DNA from: JAMXLO01 sp963799415
GTDB lineage: Bacteria > Pseudomonadota > Alphaproteobacteria > Acetobacterales > Acetobacteraceae
Direction of reading: 5' to 3'
Length of the DNA stretch: 64,000 nt
Assembly: GCA_963799415.1 (NCBI GenBank)
Contig: CAWCXI010000028.1
Location: forward strand, 1-64,000
The position numbers and the translations under genes are program-made. This document shows, one piece after another, positions 8,263 to 17,321 of this stretch. Below the pieces are notes generated by a model, which had not been told where the DNA came from, made no database searches, and saw only the letters and a program-made list of their open reading frames with translations. Within the stretch, counting starts at the first letter, position 1. Each line of letters starts with the position of its first letter.

Positions 8263-9201
8263 TCACGCCGCCCGCTCCACTCGAAGCTCGCGCGCCGCCG
8301 CCTTCTGCTCGTCGAACTCGCGCCGCCGCCGCGCAAGCTCCTCTGCCGGAATCCGCTCCAAATTCAGATAGTCGAGCTTCCACCCAGCATCCTCGCTCCA
8401 ACGCAGCGGCGACTGCACCGACGTCCGCGGCCCTGGCGCCGCCTCCAGCACCCGCAGCGCCAGCTCCAGCGAGCGGTCCTGCGACGCCACGTCGTGCGGC
8501 CTGCCGGCGCTGTTGCCGAGCGGGAAATCGCTGAACAGAAAGCGCGGCACGGCGGCGTGCTCGACGATGTCCTTGGCGCAGCCCATGACCACAGTGGGAA
8601 TGCCGTTCGCCTCCAGATGGCGCGCGACCAGGCTGCACGTCTGGTGGCAGACCGGGCAATTCGGCACCAGGATCGCTGCGTCAGCCCCATCTTCCCGGCA
8701 GCGACGCAGGATCTCCGGCGCATCGGTCTCCACCGTGACACGGTGGCTGCGGTTGGTGGGCGCGCCGTGGAACCGCGGCGTCACCGCGCCGACACGCCCT
8801 GCACCCACCGCGCGCAGCAACGCCGGCAGCGGGAACCAGGTGCCGCTGTCCTCGGCCGAGGTGTTCGCGCGGTCGTAACCGATATGCGAGATGCGCAGGT
8901 CGTGCGCCTGCGACGTGTCGCCTGAATACACCTGGTAGAACTTCGCGCCGCCATTGTACGGCGCGCCGGGCCCCTGATCGCCCTTGTCTGCCCGGAACGG
9001 CGCCGCGGTGGTGACAATGGTCAGCCGCGCGTCGGCGATCGGCTTGCGCAGCGGGGTGAACGGCGCCTCGACGTAATGCGCCCAGCGGTACGGCGTGGTG
9101 TAGCCGATCGCCGCGTAATACGCGCGCGTCCGCAGCATGTAGGGGATCGGCGCGTCGTAATCCGGCGCGAAATTGAGCAGGGCGTCGATGTCGCGGTCCA
9201 T
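8263..9201 (-). CDS. GrdB/PrdB-related (glycine/sarcosine/D-proline reductase family) protein
   Basis: 312 aa. The core segment LVPNCPVCHQTCSLVARHLE followed by GIPTVVMG is the signature region of the selenoprotein-B superfamily of glycine, betaine and D-proline reductases. Here the selenocysteine region reads as ordinary Cys (CPVCHQTC) with no in-frame TGA. Aerobic proteobacteria carry such proteins without the rest of the reductase complex; function there is not established. The ATG at 9201 follows a GGAGATATC ribosome site, and homology begins at MDRDID. It is first in the operon with the CoA-transferase and SDR, suggesting a role in degrading an N- or S-containing organic acid, which is inference. 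Confidence 0.75.
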   Translation of the reverse strand: MDRDIDALLNFAPDYDAPIPYMLRTRAYYAAIGYTTPYRWAHYVEAPFTPLRKPIADARLTIVTTAAPFRADKGDQGPGAPYNGGAKFYQVYSGDTSQAHDLRISHIGYDRANTSAEDSGTWFPLPALLRAVGAGRVGAVTPRFHGAPTNRSHRVTVETDAPEILRRCREDGADAAILVPNCPVCHQTCSLVARHLEANGIPTVVMGCAKDIVEHAAVPRFLFSDFPLGNSAGRPHDVASQDRSLELALRVLEAAPGPRTSVQSPLRWSEDAGWKLDYLNLERIPAEELARRRREFDEQKAAARELRVERAA

Positions 9202-9322
9202 GCCGATATCTCCCTCAGTGCAGAAACCGTAAGGTAGGTGGGGATGCGGGGCAAATGGATCGCAAACAACTGGCCTCCGCCGCCCCGTCCATGCACTAAT
9301 CCCCCCGAACTCCGAGGCAGGC

Positions 9323-10099
9323 GTGGGACTGGTTCCGTCACCAACGGTGCTGAGCGTCGACGAAATGGGCCGCATCGCGCCGCCGATCTTCACCTCGGTA
9401 GGCCGTGGCGGCGCCAACGCGCCCGGCGATGTCTTCGTCATCCAGTCGCTGCTCAACGACCGGCTGCCCAAGCCGCACGCGCCCATCCCGGTGAATGGCG
9501 TGGCCGATGTCGGCACCACGTTGGCGATCGAGGCCTACCAGGCGGTGATCATGCAGATGACGCCGCCCTCCGGCCGCGTCGATCCCGGCAGCTCCACCTA
9601 CTACGCGCTTGCCGCCAGACCGCTCGTCGCCAACGCCCTGCCAACCTCGGTCGGCCACTTCGGCGAGATACCGTCCGACGTCGCCAGTGCCGCGGTCGCC
9701 TCGCGCCTGCGTTGGACCGTGCCCGCGTCTGTCACGGTGGCGCAGTGGGCCGTGGAAAGCGCATGGGGAGCCTCCATGCCGCCAGGCAGCAACAACCCGT
9801 TCGGAATCAAGGCGACAGGCGACCAGCCCGCGGTGGAAAGCCCCACCCGCGAGGTGATCAACGGCGATAACGTCACCGTCTCGGCCCGCTTCCGGGCGTT
9901 TGATTCGATCGCGCAGGCATTCGATGAACACGGTCGCCTGCTGGCGACGGCTTCCGTCTACCGGAACGCAATGAGCCAGAAGGACAACCCCGAGGCCTTC
10001 GCCGATGCCCTGACCGGGGTCTACGCGACCGACCCGAACTATGGCTTCACACTGAAATGGGTCATGGAGCATTACGGCTTGACCCAGTACGACCGCTAG
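9323..10099 (+). CDS. Leaderless peptidoglycan-binding / glucosaminidase-domain protein linked to T6SS
   Basis: 258 aa from GTG at 9323. Residues about 35-97 look like a peptidoglycan-binding domain (FVIQSLLNDRL ... PVNGVADVGTTLAIEAYQ). Residues about 115-255 look like a GH73 N-acetylglucosaminidase with QWAVESAWG placing the catalytic Glu at 145 and NNPFGIKA after it. No signal peptide or membrane segment is present, so export must be non-Sec or the protein acts before cell lysis. It sits 24 bases upstream of tssL. Possible roles are a T6SS cargo effector or a dedicated wall hydrolase that lets the membrane complex through the peptidoglycan. Both are inference; the domain calls are firm. Confidence 0.82.
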   Translation: MGLVPSPTVLSVDEMGRIAPPIFTSVGRGGANAPGDVFVIQSLLNDRLPKPHAPIPVNGVADVGTTLAIEAYQAVIMQMTPPSGRVDPGSSTYYALAARPLVANALPTSVGHFGEIPSDVASAAVASRLRWTVPASVTVAQWAVESAWGASMPPGSNNPFGIKATGDQPAVESPTREVINGDNVTVSARFRAFDSIAQAFDEHGRLLATASVYRNAMSQKDNPEAFADALTGVYATDPNYGFTLKWVMEHYGLTQYDR

Positions 10100-10123
10100 G
10101 CGGCGACGCCGGAGGAAGCGCCA

Positions 10124-11455
10124 GTGAGCGACAACCCATTTGCGGAACCGGACGACGATCGGACTGTCATCCGCCCTGTCCCGGGCGGACGTCGCCGCCC
10201 GCCGCCGCCAACCCCCGCCGCAACTCCATCCGCGACGCCCGTGCCGGAGGTCGATCCATCCGCGGCCCCGGCGATCAGTGTCTCGCCCCTGACCGTCGCC
10301 GCGTCGCCTTTGCTGCAACTGCTCGCTCGCCTGCGCGCGATGCGCCGCGCGCCTGACACGACCGTACTGCGCGAACGGGTCGTGCAGGACCTGCGGGCAT
10401 TCGAGCGCAAGGCACGCAACTCCGGCATCGCGATGGAGGTGCTGCGGCCGGCGCATTACGCACTTTGCGCCAGCATCGACGATGTGGTGCTGAACACGCC
10501 ATGGGGCGCCGCGAGCGGCTGGGCGAGCCAGACTCTCGTGGCAAAATTCCATCCCGGCGCTGGCGGCGCGGATCTGTTCTTCGATCAGCTTCGGCAGATG
10601 CGGCGGACCCCGAACCGCTTCCTCCCCGCAATCGAGCTCATGTACGTCTGTCTCGCGCTCGGCTACATGGGCCGCTACCGGCAGGTGCGCGGTGAGGGCG
10701 AACTCGAGCAGGCGCGGTCCGACACGCACGCCGTGATCGCGGCTCAGCGCAAGGCCGCGGATCCCGAGCTGTCGCCGCGCTGGCGAGGTGTCGCCGTGCC
10801 GTCCCAATCCGCGCCGCAGCGTCTGCCGGTCTGGGTCGCGCTTGCCGGCGCGGTGGCGCTGTGCGGCGGCCTGTTCCTCTGGACCTCCGCCAGCCTGAAC
10901 GCGGCCTCCGATGATCTCCAGGCCCAGGTGCTGGCCACACCGCCTACACGCATGCCGCAGGTGACGCGCGCGGCGATCGTGCAGCCGCTGCCGCCACCGC
11001 CGGCTCCGCCCGAGCCGACGGTGCTCGATCGGCTGCGCACCAGCCTTCAGCCCGACATCGACAATCGTGCGATCAGCCTGCTGGGCACCGCCGCGATACC
11101 CATCGTCCGCATCGCCGACCCTGCGATGTTCGCGCCAGCGAGCGCGGTGTTGCAGCCAGCGTCGCGCCCCTTGCTGGAGCGGATTGCCGCCGCACTGAGG
11201 AACCAGAGCGGATCGCTCCAGGTGATCGACTACACCGACGACCAGCCGGTCCGCACGGTGCGCTTTCCGTCGAACTTCCAGCTCTCTGTCGCGCGCGCCA
11301 ACGCCGTGCGGGCCGTCATCGCGCGCGATCTCGGTGACCCGGCACGGGTCAGTGCGGAGGGGCGCGCCGATGCGGACCCGATCGCCAGCAACGCCACCGC
11401 CGAAGGTCGCGAGCAGAACCGGCGGATCGAGATCGTGCTGCATCGCCAGGACTGA
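10124..11455 (+). CDS. tssL: Type VI secretion membrane protein TssL (DotU) with C-terminal OmpA domain
   Basis: 443 aa, GTG start. A Pro-rich disordered N-terminus (1-55) leads into the DotU cytoplasmic helical bundle (about 56-225, with YALCASIDDVVLNTPWG and FFDQLRQMRRTP typical of TssL). A single membrane helix is at about 236-256. A second Pro-rich linker precedes an OmpA/peptidoglycan-binding domain (about 330-443: SRPLLERIAAALRN ... SVARANAVRAV ... EGREQNRRIEIVL). It binds TssM to form the inner-membrane part of the T6SS envelope complex. It lies 24 bases after the glucosaminidase gene and 6 bases before tssM, so the three form an operon. Confidence 0.93.
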   Translation: MSDNPFAEPDDDRTVIRPVPGGRRRPPPPTPAATPSATPVPEVDPSAAPAISVSPLTVAASPLLQLLARLRAMRRAPDTTVLRERVVQDLRAFERKARNSGIAMEVLRPAHYALCASIDDVVLNTPWGAASGWASQTLVAKFHPGAGGADLFFDQLRQMRRTPNRFLPAIELMYVCLALGYMGRYRQVRGEGELEQARSDTHAVIAAQRKAADPELSPRWRGVAVPSQSAPQRLPVWVALAGAVALCGGLFLWTSASLNAASDDLQAQVLATPPTRMPQVTRAAIVQPLPPPPAPPEPTVLDRLRTSLQPDIDNRAISLLGTAAIPIVRIADPAMFAPASAVLQPASRPLLERIAAALRNQSGSLQVIDYTDDQPVRTVRFPSNFQLSVARANAVRAVIARDLGDPARVSAEGRADADPIASNATAEGREQNRRIEIVLHRQD

Positions 11456-11461
11456 CATTCA

Positions 11462-14400
11462 GTGACGCCGGCGGCCAACATCCTCTACTCGCGCTGGACC
11501 ATCAGCTTCATCGGCACCGCCTTGCTCGCCGGTCTGGCGTGGTTCTTCGCGCCGCTGCTGCCAGGGTTCGAGGACTGGCCGCCGCGTCTCGCGCTCATCG
11601 CGGTACTGCTGCTGGCCTGGGGCGGTGGCAACGCACTGCTCGATCTGCGCCGTCTGCAACGTGCCGCGGCGCTGGCGCGGGGCATCACCGTCGCCGACGA
11701 CACGGATCAGACCGAGGAGGCGCAGGCGCTGCGGACGCGCCTCACGACCGCGCTGGACCTGCTGAAGAAGTCGCTGCGCAGCCGCGGCTACCTCTACGAG
11801 CAGCCCTGGTATGCGATCATCGGTCCACCCGGCGCCGGCAAGACAACGGCGCTGCTCAATGCCGGCCTGCATTTCCCCTTGGCGGAGCAGATGGGGCAGG
11901 GCGCGATCGCTGGAATCGGCGGCACGCGGCTGTGCGACTGGTGGTTCACCGAGGACGCCGTGCTGATTGACACCGCCGGCCGCTACACCACGCAGGATTC
12001 GAACGCCGCGGTCGATCGTGCCGGCTGGGACGCCTTCCTCGATCTGCTGAAGGAGACCAGGCCCCGCGAGCCGCTGAACGGACTGCTGGTCGCGTTCCCG
12101 CTGAGCGACCTGGCACTGGCGTCGCCGGCCGAGCGCAAGGCGCACGCCGCGGCGATCCGCAGCCGCGTCAACGAACTGCAGACGCGGTTCGGCGTGCGCA
12201 TCCCGATCTATGCGCTGTTCACCAAGGCCGACCTGATCGCGGGCTTCACAGAATTCTTCGACGACCTCGATCGCGAGAAGCGTGCGCAGGTATGGGGCAC
12301 CACGTTCGAGCTGACCGCCGATGGCGACGACCCGGTCAGCGCCTGCGCCGGCGCGCTGAGCGGCCTGGTGGAGCGGTTGAACGCGCGACTGTTCGACCGA
12401 TTGCAGGCGGAACGCAACGCAGATCGGCGCGCCCTCATCGCGATGTTTCCCGGCCAGGTGGCGAGCCTCGAGCCGTTGCTCCTGGAGTTCCTGCGCGCCG
12501 CGTTCGGCGGTACCAACGACAATCCGGCGCCGCTGCTTCGCGGCGTCTATTTCACATCGGGCACCCAGGAAGGCACACCGATCGATCGCCTCACCGGTGC
12601 TCTCGCGCGTTCCCTGGGCGTCGATCAGGCACGGGCGCAGACCATGCGGCCGGTGCAGGGGCGCAGCTACTTCCTCGAGCGCCTGCTGAAGCAGGTCATC
12701 TTCGGCGAGGCGTCGCTGGTCGCGCACAGTCCCGCCGCGCTGCGCCGCCGCCAGATGCTGCGGATGGCGGGCTATGCCGTGGCCGCTCTGCTGGTCGTGA
12801 CGACAGCGGCAATGCTGTGGCATGTGCGCAGCGCCGGTCAGCGCGAGATTGCGGCGGCGGCGACGGCGCTCGACCGCTACGAACAGACCGCGCGCATCCT
12901 GCCCTTGGATCCGGTCAACGACGACGATCTTGCGCGCCTGGCGCCTCTGCTGGATCAGGCGCGCGCCCTGCCGCACGGTGGCGACGAACCGTCATGGCTG
13001 CCGGCCGGGCTGTCGCAGCGCGACAAACTCGCGACGTCGGCGCGGACGGTCTACCGCCACGCGCTGCAATGGGCGCTGCTGCCACGGCTGATGTGGCGGC
13101 TCGAGACCCAGTTGCGCGGAAATCTCAATCGCCCCGACTTCCTCTACGAAGCTACGCGCGTCTATCTCATGCTCGGCAATGCCGGTCCGCTCGACGTGTC
13201 GCTGGTCCGCGAATGGATGAAGCTGGACTGGCAGACTGCGTATCCCGGTCTCGGCTATGCGGCGCTGCGCGATAGCCTGTTGCAGCATCTCGATGCGCTG
13301 CTGTCCGATCCGCTGCCGCAGGTGAAGCTTGACGGCGAACTTGTCGCCACCGCGCGTGCGAGGATCGCCACGGTGTCGCTGGCGCAACGCGTCTACTCGC
13401 GCATCCGTCCCTCCGCGGATGCACAGCGCCTGCCGCCATGGCGGCCGAGCGATGCGCTGGGTCCGGCAGGCCTGCCGCTGTTCGTGCGCGCATCTGGCAA
13501 GCGGCTGACCGATGGCATTCCCGGCTTCTTCACCGTCGATGGCTTCCACAAGGTCCTGCTGCCGTCGCTCGCCGGTGCCGCCAGGAGCGTTGTGCTGGAG
13601 AGCTGGGTCCTCGGCAATCGCGTCGTGTTCGATGCGAGCGACCAGCAGATGCAGGCACTGCGGCGCGATGTCATAGCGCTCTATGAGGCGGACTATGTCC
13701 CGACCTGGGACCTGATGCTGGCGGACCTCAACGTGGCGCAACTGCGCAGCCTCTCTCAGGCGGCGCAGGACCTCTACATCCTCGCCTCGCTCGAATCGCC
13801 GATGCGTCAACTGCTGGCTTCCATCAGCCGACAGTTGACGCTGTCAGTCCCGCCCGGTGGCGCACCGCGGATGGCCGCGTCGGAGGCGCCGGCGAGCGGC
13901 TCGGAGGATCGGTTCCACGGCCTGTTCGGCACTGCCCAGTCTGCGTCGGCGCCGGCGACACCTCTGCTGCCAGGGCATGAGGTCGACGAACGCTATCAGG
14001 CGCTGCGTGATCTTCTCAGTGGCGGCGCCAACGCACCGATCGATCAGGTCCTGCGGGAACTCGGCGACGCGCAGCAGCAGATTGCCAAGCTTGCCGCGAC
14101 ACTGGTGAACCCTGGCGCCGCGGCGCCAGTGACCGGTGGCATCGACCCGCTGCTGGCGCTGAAGGCGGACGCCACACACCAGCCGCAGCCGCTCGGCCAC
14201 TGGCTCACCGAGATCGCGACGAGTGCCATCGCGTTGCGCAGTGGCGACCCGCGGCTGCAACTGGCGACAATCTTCAACGTCGGCGGCGGCCCTGCCGAAC
14301 TATGTCCGGCGGTGGTGAACGGGCATTACCCGTTCACGCCCGACGCCACCGATGACACGACGATTGCGGACTTCGCCCGCCTGTTCGCCCCTGGCGCCGC

Positions 14401-14962
14401 GCTCGACGGCTTCATGAACACGCTGCTGCGGCGCTACGTCGATACCTCAGGCAAGGCGTGGCGTCTGATCTCCGCCGATGCCGCGACGGCACCCGTATCG
14501 CCTGCGGATCTCGCACAATTCCAGCGCGCGGCGGCGATCCGCGATGCGTTCTTTGCCGATGGCGCCACGCGGCCGCATTTCCGGCTAGACATCACGCCGG
14601 TCAGCGTTGATGCGGCGACGAGACAGGTGACGCTCGATCTGGACGGCACTGCGATTGTGTATACGCGCGGCGTGCCGCGCTCGACCCAGGTGACGTGGCC
14701 GAGTTTCTCCTTGCAGCCGACGGTGCGGCTGGTGTTCGACGGACTGACCGATGAATTGCGAGACACGGGACCGTGGGCGCTGTTCCGCTTGTTCAACCGC
14801 GGACGTTTGCAGGCGCAGCCCGGAACGACGGATCGCTACAGACTGACATTCCAGCTCGGCAGCCGGCAGGCGGTGTTCGATGTGCGGGTGCAGGCGTCGA
14901 CCAATCCGTTCGCGCCGGCACTCTTGCAGGATTTCCGCTGTCCGAGCGTGCGTCCCGGCTGA
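11462..14962 (+). CDS. tssM: Type VI secretion membrane protein TssM (IcmF)
   Basis: 1166 aa from GTG, full length for TssM. Two N-terminal membrane segments (about 13-32 and 41-58) bracket a short loop. The cytoplasmic NTPase domain shows Walker A GPPGAGKT at 121-128 and Walker B-like DAVLIDTAGRY. A third membrane helix is near 440-455, followed by the large periplasmic region that contacts TssJ. Position after tssL in one operon is the usual arrangement. No tssJ, tssA-tssC, hcp, vgrG or clpV gene is within the window, so either the rest of the apparatus is elsewhere or the locus is an orphan module. Confidence 0.95.
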   Translation: MTPAANILYSRWTISFIGTALLAGLAWFFAPLLPGFEDWPPRLALIAVLLLAWGGGNALLDLRRLQRAAALARGITVADDTDQTEEAQALRTRLTTALDLLKKSLRSRGYLYEQPWYAIIGPPGAGKTTALLNAGLHFPLAEQMGQGAIAGIGGTRLCDWWFTEDAVLIDTAGRYTTQDSNAAVDRAGWDAFLDLLKETRPREPLNGLLVAFPLSDLALASPAERKAHAAAIRSRVNELQTRFGVRIPIYALFTKADLIAGFTEFFDDLDREKRAQVWGTTFELTADGDDPVSACAGALSGLVERLNARLFDRLQAERNADRRALIAMFPGQVASLEPLLLEFLRAAFGGTNDNPAPLLRGVYFTSGTQEGTPIDRLTGALARSLGVDQARAQTMRPVQGRSYFLERLLKQVIFGEASLVAHSPAALRRRQMLRMAGYAVAALLVVTTAAMLWHVRSAGQREIAAAATALDRYEQTARILPLDPVNDDDLARLAPLLDQARALPHGGDEPSWLPAGLSQRDKLATSARTVYRHALQWALLPRLMWRLETQLRGNLNRPDFLYEATRVYLMLGNAGPLDVSLVREWMKLDWQTAYPGLGYAALRDSLLQHLDALLSDPLPQVKLDGELVATARARIATVSLAQRVYSRIRPSADAQRLPPWRPSDALGPAGLPLFVRASGKRLTDGIPGFFTVDGFHKVLLPSLAGAARSVVLESWVLGNRVVFDASDQQMQALRRDVIALYEADYVPTWDLMLADLNVAQLRSLSQAAQDLYILASLESPMRQLLASISRQLTLSVPPGGAPRMAASEAPASGSEDRFHGLFGTAQSASAPATPLLPGHEVDERYQALRDLLSGGANAPIDQVLRELGDAQQQIAKLAATLVNPGAAAPVTGGIDPLLALKADATHQPQPLGHWLTEIATSAIALRSGDPRLQLATIFNVGGGPAELCPAVVNGHYPFTPDATDDTTIADFARLFAPGAALDGFMNTLLRRYVDTSGKAWRLISADAATAPVSPADLAQFQRAAAIRDAFFADGATRPHFRLDITPVSVDAATRQVTLDLDGTAIVYTRGVPRSTQVTWPSFSLQPTVRLVFDGLTDELRDTGPWALFRLFNRGRLQAQPGTTDRYRLTFQLGSRQAVFDVRVQASTNPFAPALLQDFRCPSVRPG

Positions 14963-14969
14963 CATCGCC

Positions 14970-15452
14970 CTACGGCAGTGTCTTCCAGAATTCGGCGACG
15001 AAGCCGCGCGGATCGACGTGCAGTGTCTGCCGAGCAATCTCCGGTGTGCCGGCACGACACCGCCACTGGTAGATCGTGTCGTGCCCGGTAGCCACCGCAG
15101 GCACCACCGAAGCACCGGGATTATCGCGGCACCACTGTATGAGGCCGGCGTTCGGTGCGCGGTTCGTGTTCGCCTTCCCACACGGCAGATTGGCACCAGC
15201 CGTGCAGACCATCACCTGCCCTTCGGCACAGCGGAACACCGTGGTATCGACTGCCACACGAGCCGGCATCCGCATCCCGAATGCAGCATTGACCGCCGGC
15301 ACCAGTGCCTCAGGGATCGGCCGCGTCGTGTCGTCAGTGCTGACACGCCGACAGAATGCGGCCGGTGTCTCGGCAAGCGCCGGCGTGGCCGACATCCCGG
15401 CAAGCAGTGCAACGAGTGCGGCAGCTTTCGTTTTCCCTGTCACTGCAACCAA
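14970..15452 (-). CDS. Exported Cys-rich protein of unknown function
   Basis: 160 aa. A Sec signal peptide is clear (AALVALLAGMSATPALA, cleavage about residue 27). The mature part has six Cys (FCRR, FRC, MVC, LPC, QWC, WRC), suggesting disulfides in the periplasm. I do not recognise the family beyond similar hypothetical exported proteins in alphaproteobacteria. It converges on tssM with only 7 bases between stops. Because it is periplasmic and beside a wall-hydrolase/T6SS operon, a protective role can be imagined, but nothing in the sequence shows it. Confidence 0.7.
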   Translation of the reverse strand: MVAVTGKTKAAALVALLAGMSATPALAETPAAFCRRVSTDDTTRPIPEALVPAVNAAFGMRMPARVAVDTTVFRCAEGQVMVCTAGANLPCGKANTNRAPNAGLIQWCRDNPGASVVPAVATGHDTIYQWRCRAGTPEIARQTLHVDPRGFVAEFWKTLP

Positions 15453-15482
15453 TGCCCGACTGCGGCGGCTTTCGTTCTCCTT

Positions 15483-15549
15483 GTCATTGCGAGAAGCGAC
15501 GAAGCAATCTCGTTCGTGAGTACGTGCACTCGAACAAGACTCGCAATGC
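15483..15549. repeat. Dispersed palindromic repeat, TCATTGCGAG family
   Basis: GTCATTGCGAGAAGCGACGA opens and CTCGCAATG closes the unit, with further pairing of CTCGTTCG and CGAACAAG around the centre. The same outer motif flanks the composite element at 4374-4582, where GAAGCAATCTCGTTC is also found in inverted form. It occupies the gap between the exported protein and the Nudix gene. Confidence 0.65.
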
Positions 15550-15578
15550 CACGGTTATGTGGAACGCCGCCACTCGCA

Positions 15579-16229
15579 TCAGTCAAAGTCAGTAGCCAGC
15601 GACGGTTCGCGCATGTGCTCGAACATACGCCGAACCTGCGGCAGCAGAATGCGGCTGGTCGACAAATCGGCGGGCAACTCATGCTCCGCGAAGAACGCCA
15701 CTTCGCTCGTCTCCGGTCCGGTCTGCAGCTCACCACCGGTGACCTCGCACAGAAAGAACAACCGCCAGACCTGGAACGGGTGCGACCGTGTGTGTGGATG
15801 CCGCGTCCGGTCCCACACCGCGGCGAGCTTATAGGCACGCACCTCCAGTCCGGCCTCCTCCCGCACTTCTCTCGCAACAGCCTCGGCAGGCGCCTCATTC
15901 ACATCCGCCCAGCCGCCAGGCAGCGACCAGCGGTGGGCGTCTGCCGTCTCACGGACCAGCAGCACCTTGTCGTCGCGAAACACCGCGCCCCGCACGCCGC
16001 ATTTCGGCGTGGCATAGCCGGTCTGTCGGCTGAACAGCAGTTCCAGGTCGCCGACATCCAGCCCGCTATGCTCCGCCATGATCCGCGCCGCCAGAGCGCG
16101 TAACTGCTGGTATCGGTCGCGATCGTACTCGTCGCGCGTGAACGCGAGGCCGGTCTGTGCCAACGCCTGCATCTCGCGCGCCCAAACCAGCCAGAGCGGT
16201 TCGGGCGGGCCTGCTGCATCATCGGTCAT
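15579..16229 (-). CDS. Nudix hydrolase with N-terminal helical domain
   Basis: 216 aa. Residues 1-65 form the helical domain that precedes the catalytic domain in nucleoside-diphosphate-linked hydrolases (WLVWAREMQALAQTGLAF...ERYDRDRYQQL type). The Nudix box GGWADVNEAPAEAVAREVREEAGLEV starts at residue 105 and has all Gly/Glu/Arg ligands (shown by its key REVREEAG). Likely substrates are ADP-ribose-like or sugar-nucleotide compounds. ATG at 16229 matches the family start. It is divergent from the methyltransferase gene at 16409, with about 180 bases of promoter region between them. Confidence 0.88.
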   Translation of the reverse strand: MTDDAAGPPEPLWLVWAREMQALAQTGLAFTRDEYDRDRYQQLRALAARIMAEHSGLDVGDLELLFSRQTGYATPKCGVRGAVFRDDKVLLVRETADAHRWSLPGGWADVNEAPAEAVAREVREEAGLEVRAYKLAAVWDRTRHPHTRSHPFQVWRLFFLCEVTGGELQTGPETSEVAFFAEHELPADLSTSRILLPQVRRMFEHMREPSLATDFD

Positions 16230-16408
16230 CGTCGGACTGCCCTCGTTTCCGCTCCGAGGTATCTGGTTCAACCACATGATTGTCAAACGGCGGAACCATG
16301 GTTCCGAGTGGTGTTCGATGCCTGACGCCGAATGGCCTGCACTCTCCACAGTGACAGCCGCCGCAATGACACGTACCGTGACATGCAACCGATGGTGGGA
16401 GGGCTGCA

Positions 16409-17237
16409 ATGAGTACAAGCTTTGGACGAGGCTTGCATGCAGCGCCAGGGCAGTCTGTCAGTGCTTTGGCCTACGATCGCTACCTGGGGCGTTGGTCTCG
16501 GTTGTCTGTTCCAGACGTGCTCGCCGCCGCTAAGCTGGCACAAGGTTGTCGCGTGCTCGATGTTGCGACAGGCACGGGCGAGGCTGCCGCAATGGCCGTC
16601 CCGATAGTCGGCGATACCGGCTTTGTCGTCGGTGCGGACATCTCGCTGGAGATGGTCAAGAGCGCGCGTGTCAGATTGAACGAACCATTGTATTGGCCGG
16701 TCAACGCTGACGGCCAGGCTCTGCCATTCATGGATGACGCCTTCGACGCCGTTGTATGTCAGTTAGGCCTACAGTTCTTCCCCAATCCCGCTGCGGGCCT
16801 AAGCGAGTTCCGGCGCGTTGTCCGAGCAGGCGGGATAGTCGCGATCTGCGTCAACGCCACATCAGACCGGCTACCCATGTGGGGCAATCTGGCCGACGCG
16901 ATGGATCGATTTCTTACGCAACAGCAACGCAACGTCCTCGCCTTGTCATGGTCACTTGCCGATCCAAGGCTGCTGGAAGGGTTGTTCAGCGATGCGGGCT
17001 TCCAGGACATCCGCGTGGAACAGATCAGGCGTGAAGGCTCCGTCAGCAGTTTTGATGACTATTGGGCACCGATCGAAGAAGGAGTTGGGCAAATCCCACA
17101 GGCGTACCGCTCACTCGATGCGGCAGATCGGCGCTCGGTGCGCGAGGAGGTCCGTGCGCGGCTGGCTCGATATGAAATCGGCAGACGGCAGGCTGACCAT
17201 GGGAGTCGAGATGTTGATCGGCAGTGGACAGGCATAG
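16409..17237 (+). pseudogene. Class I SAM methyltransferase, C-terminus frameshifted
   Basis: The frame starting at 16409 (ATG after GGGAGGGCTGCA) encodes a UbiE-like methyltransferase: VLDVATGTGEAA is the SAM motif I, with ADISLEMV and VCQLGLQFFPN following. Near 17180 the frame goes wrong: frame one continues RQADHGSRDVDRQW to 17275, but the neighbouring frame reads ADGRLTMGVEMLIGSGQA and stops at 17237, which is the typical ending of these enzymes. One extra base in GAAATCGGCAGAC explains it. Catalytic parts are intact, so the protein might work with an altered tail, or the shift may be a sequence error. The methyl acceptor is unknown. Confidence 0.7.
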
Positions 17238-17321
17238 CCTCACACGCAAGGCGCCAGGCAGTCCCGGCGATTTGACCATCGAAAGATGCCTGCAGCGGCG
17301 GCTAACCTGCCTCGGCGATCC

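Noticed and set aside
7116..8534. 472-codon plus-strand frame over the CoA-transferase
   Set aside because: Shadow of the minus-strand gene: His/Arg/Gln-rich, no motifs, no start signal.
9338..12976. Very long open frames on the minus strand across tssL and tssM (700 and 505 codons)
   Set aside because: They mirror the GC-rich third codon positions of the real genes, are rich in Arg/Ala/Gln without fold motifs, and lack ribosome sites.
14970..15452. Calling the six-Cys protein an immunity protein for the glucosaminidase
   Set aside because: Only location supports it; real immunity genes are normally right beside the effector and cotranscribed, while this one is 5 kb away and on the other strand.
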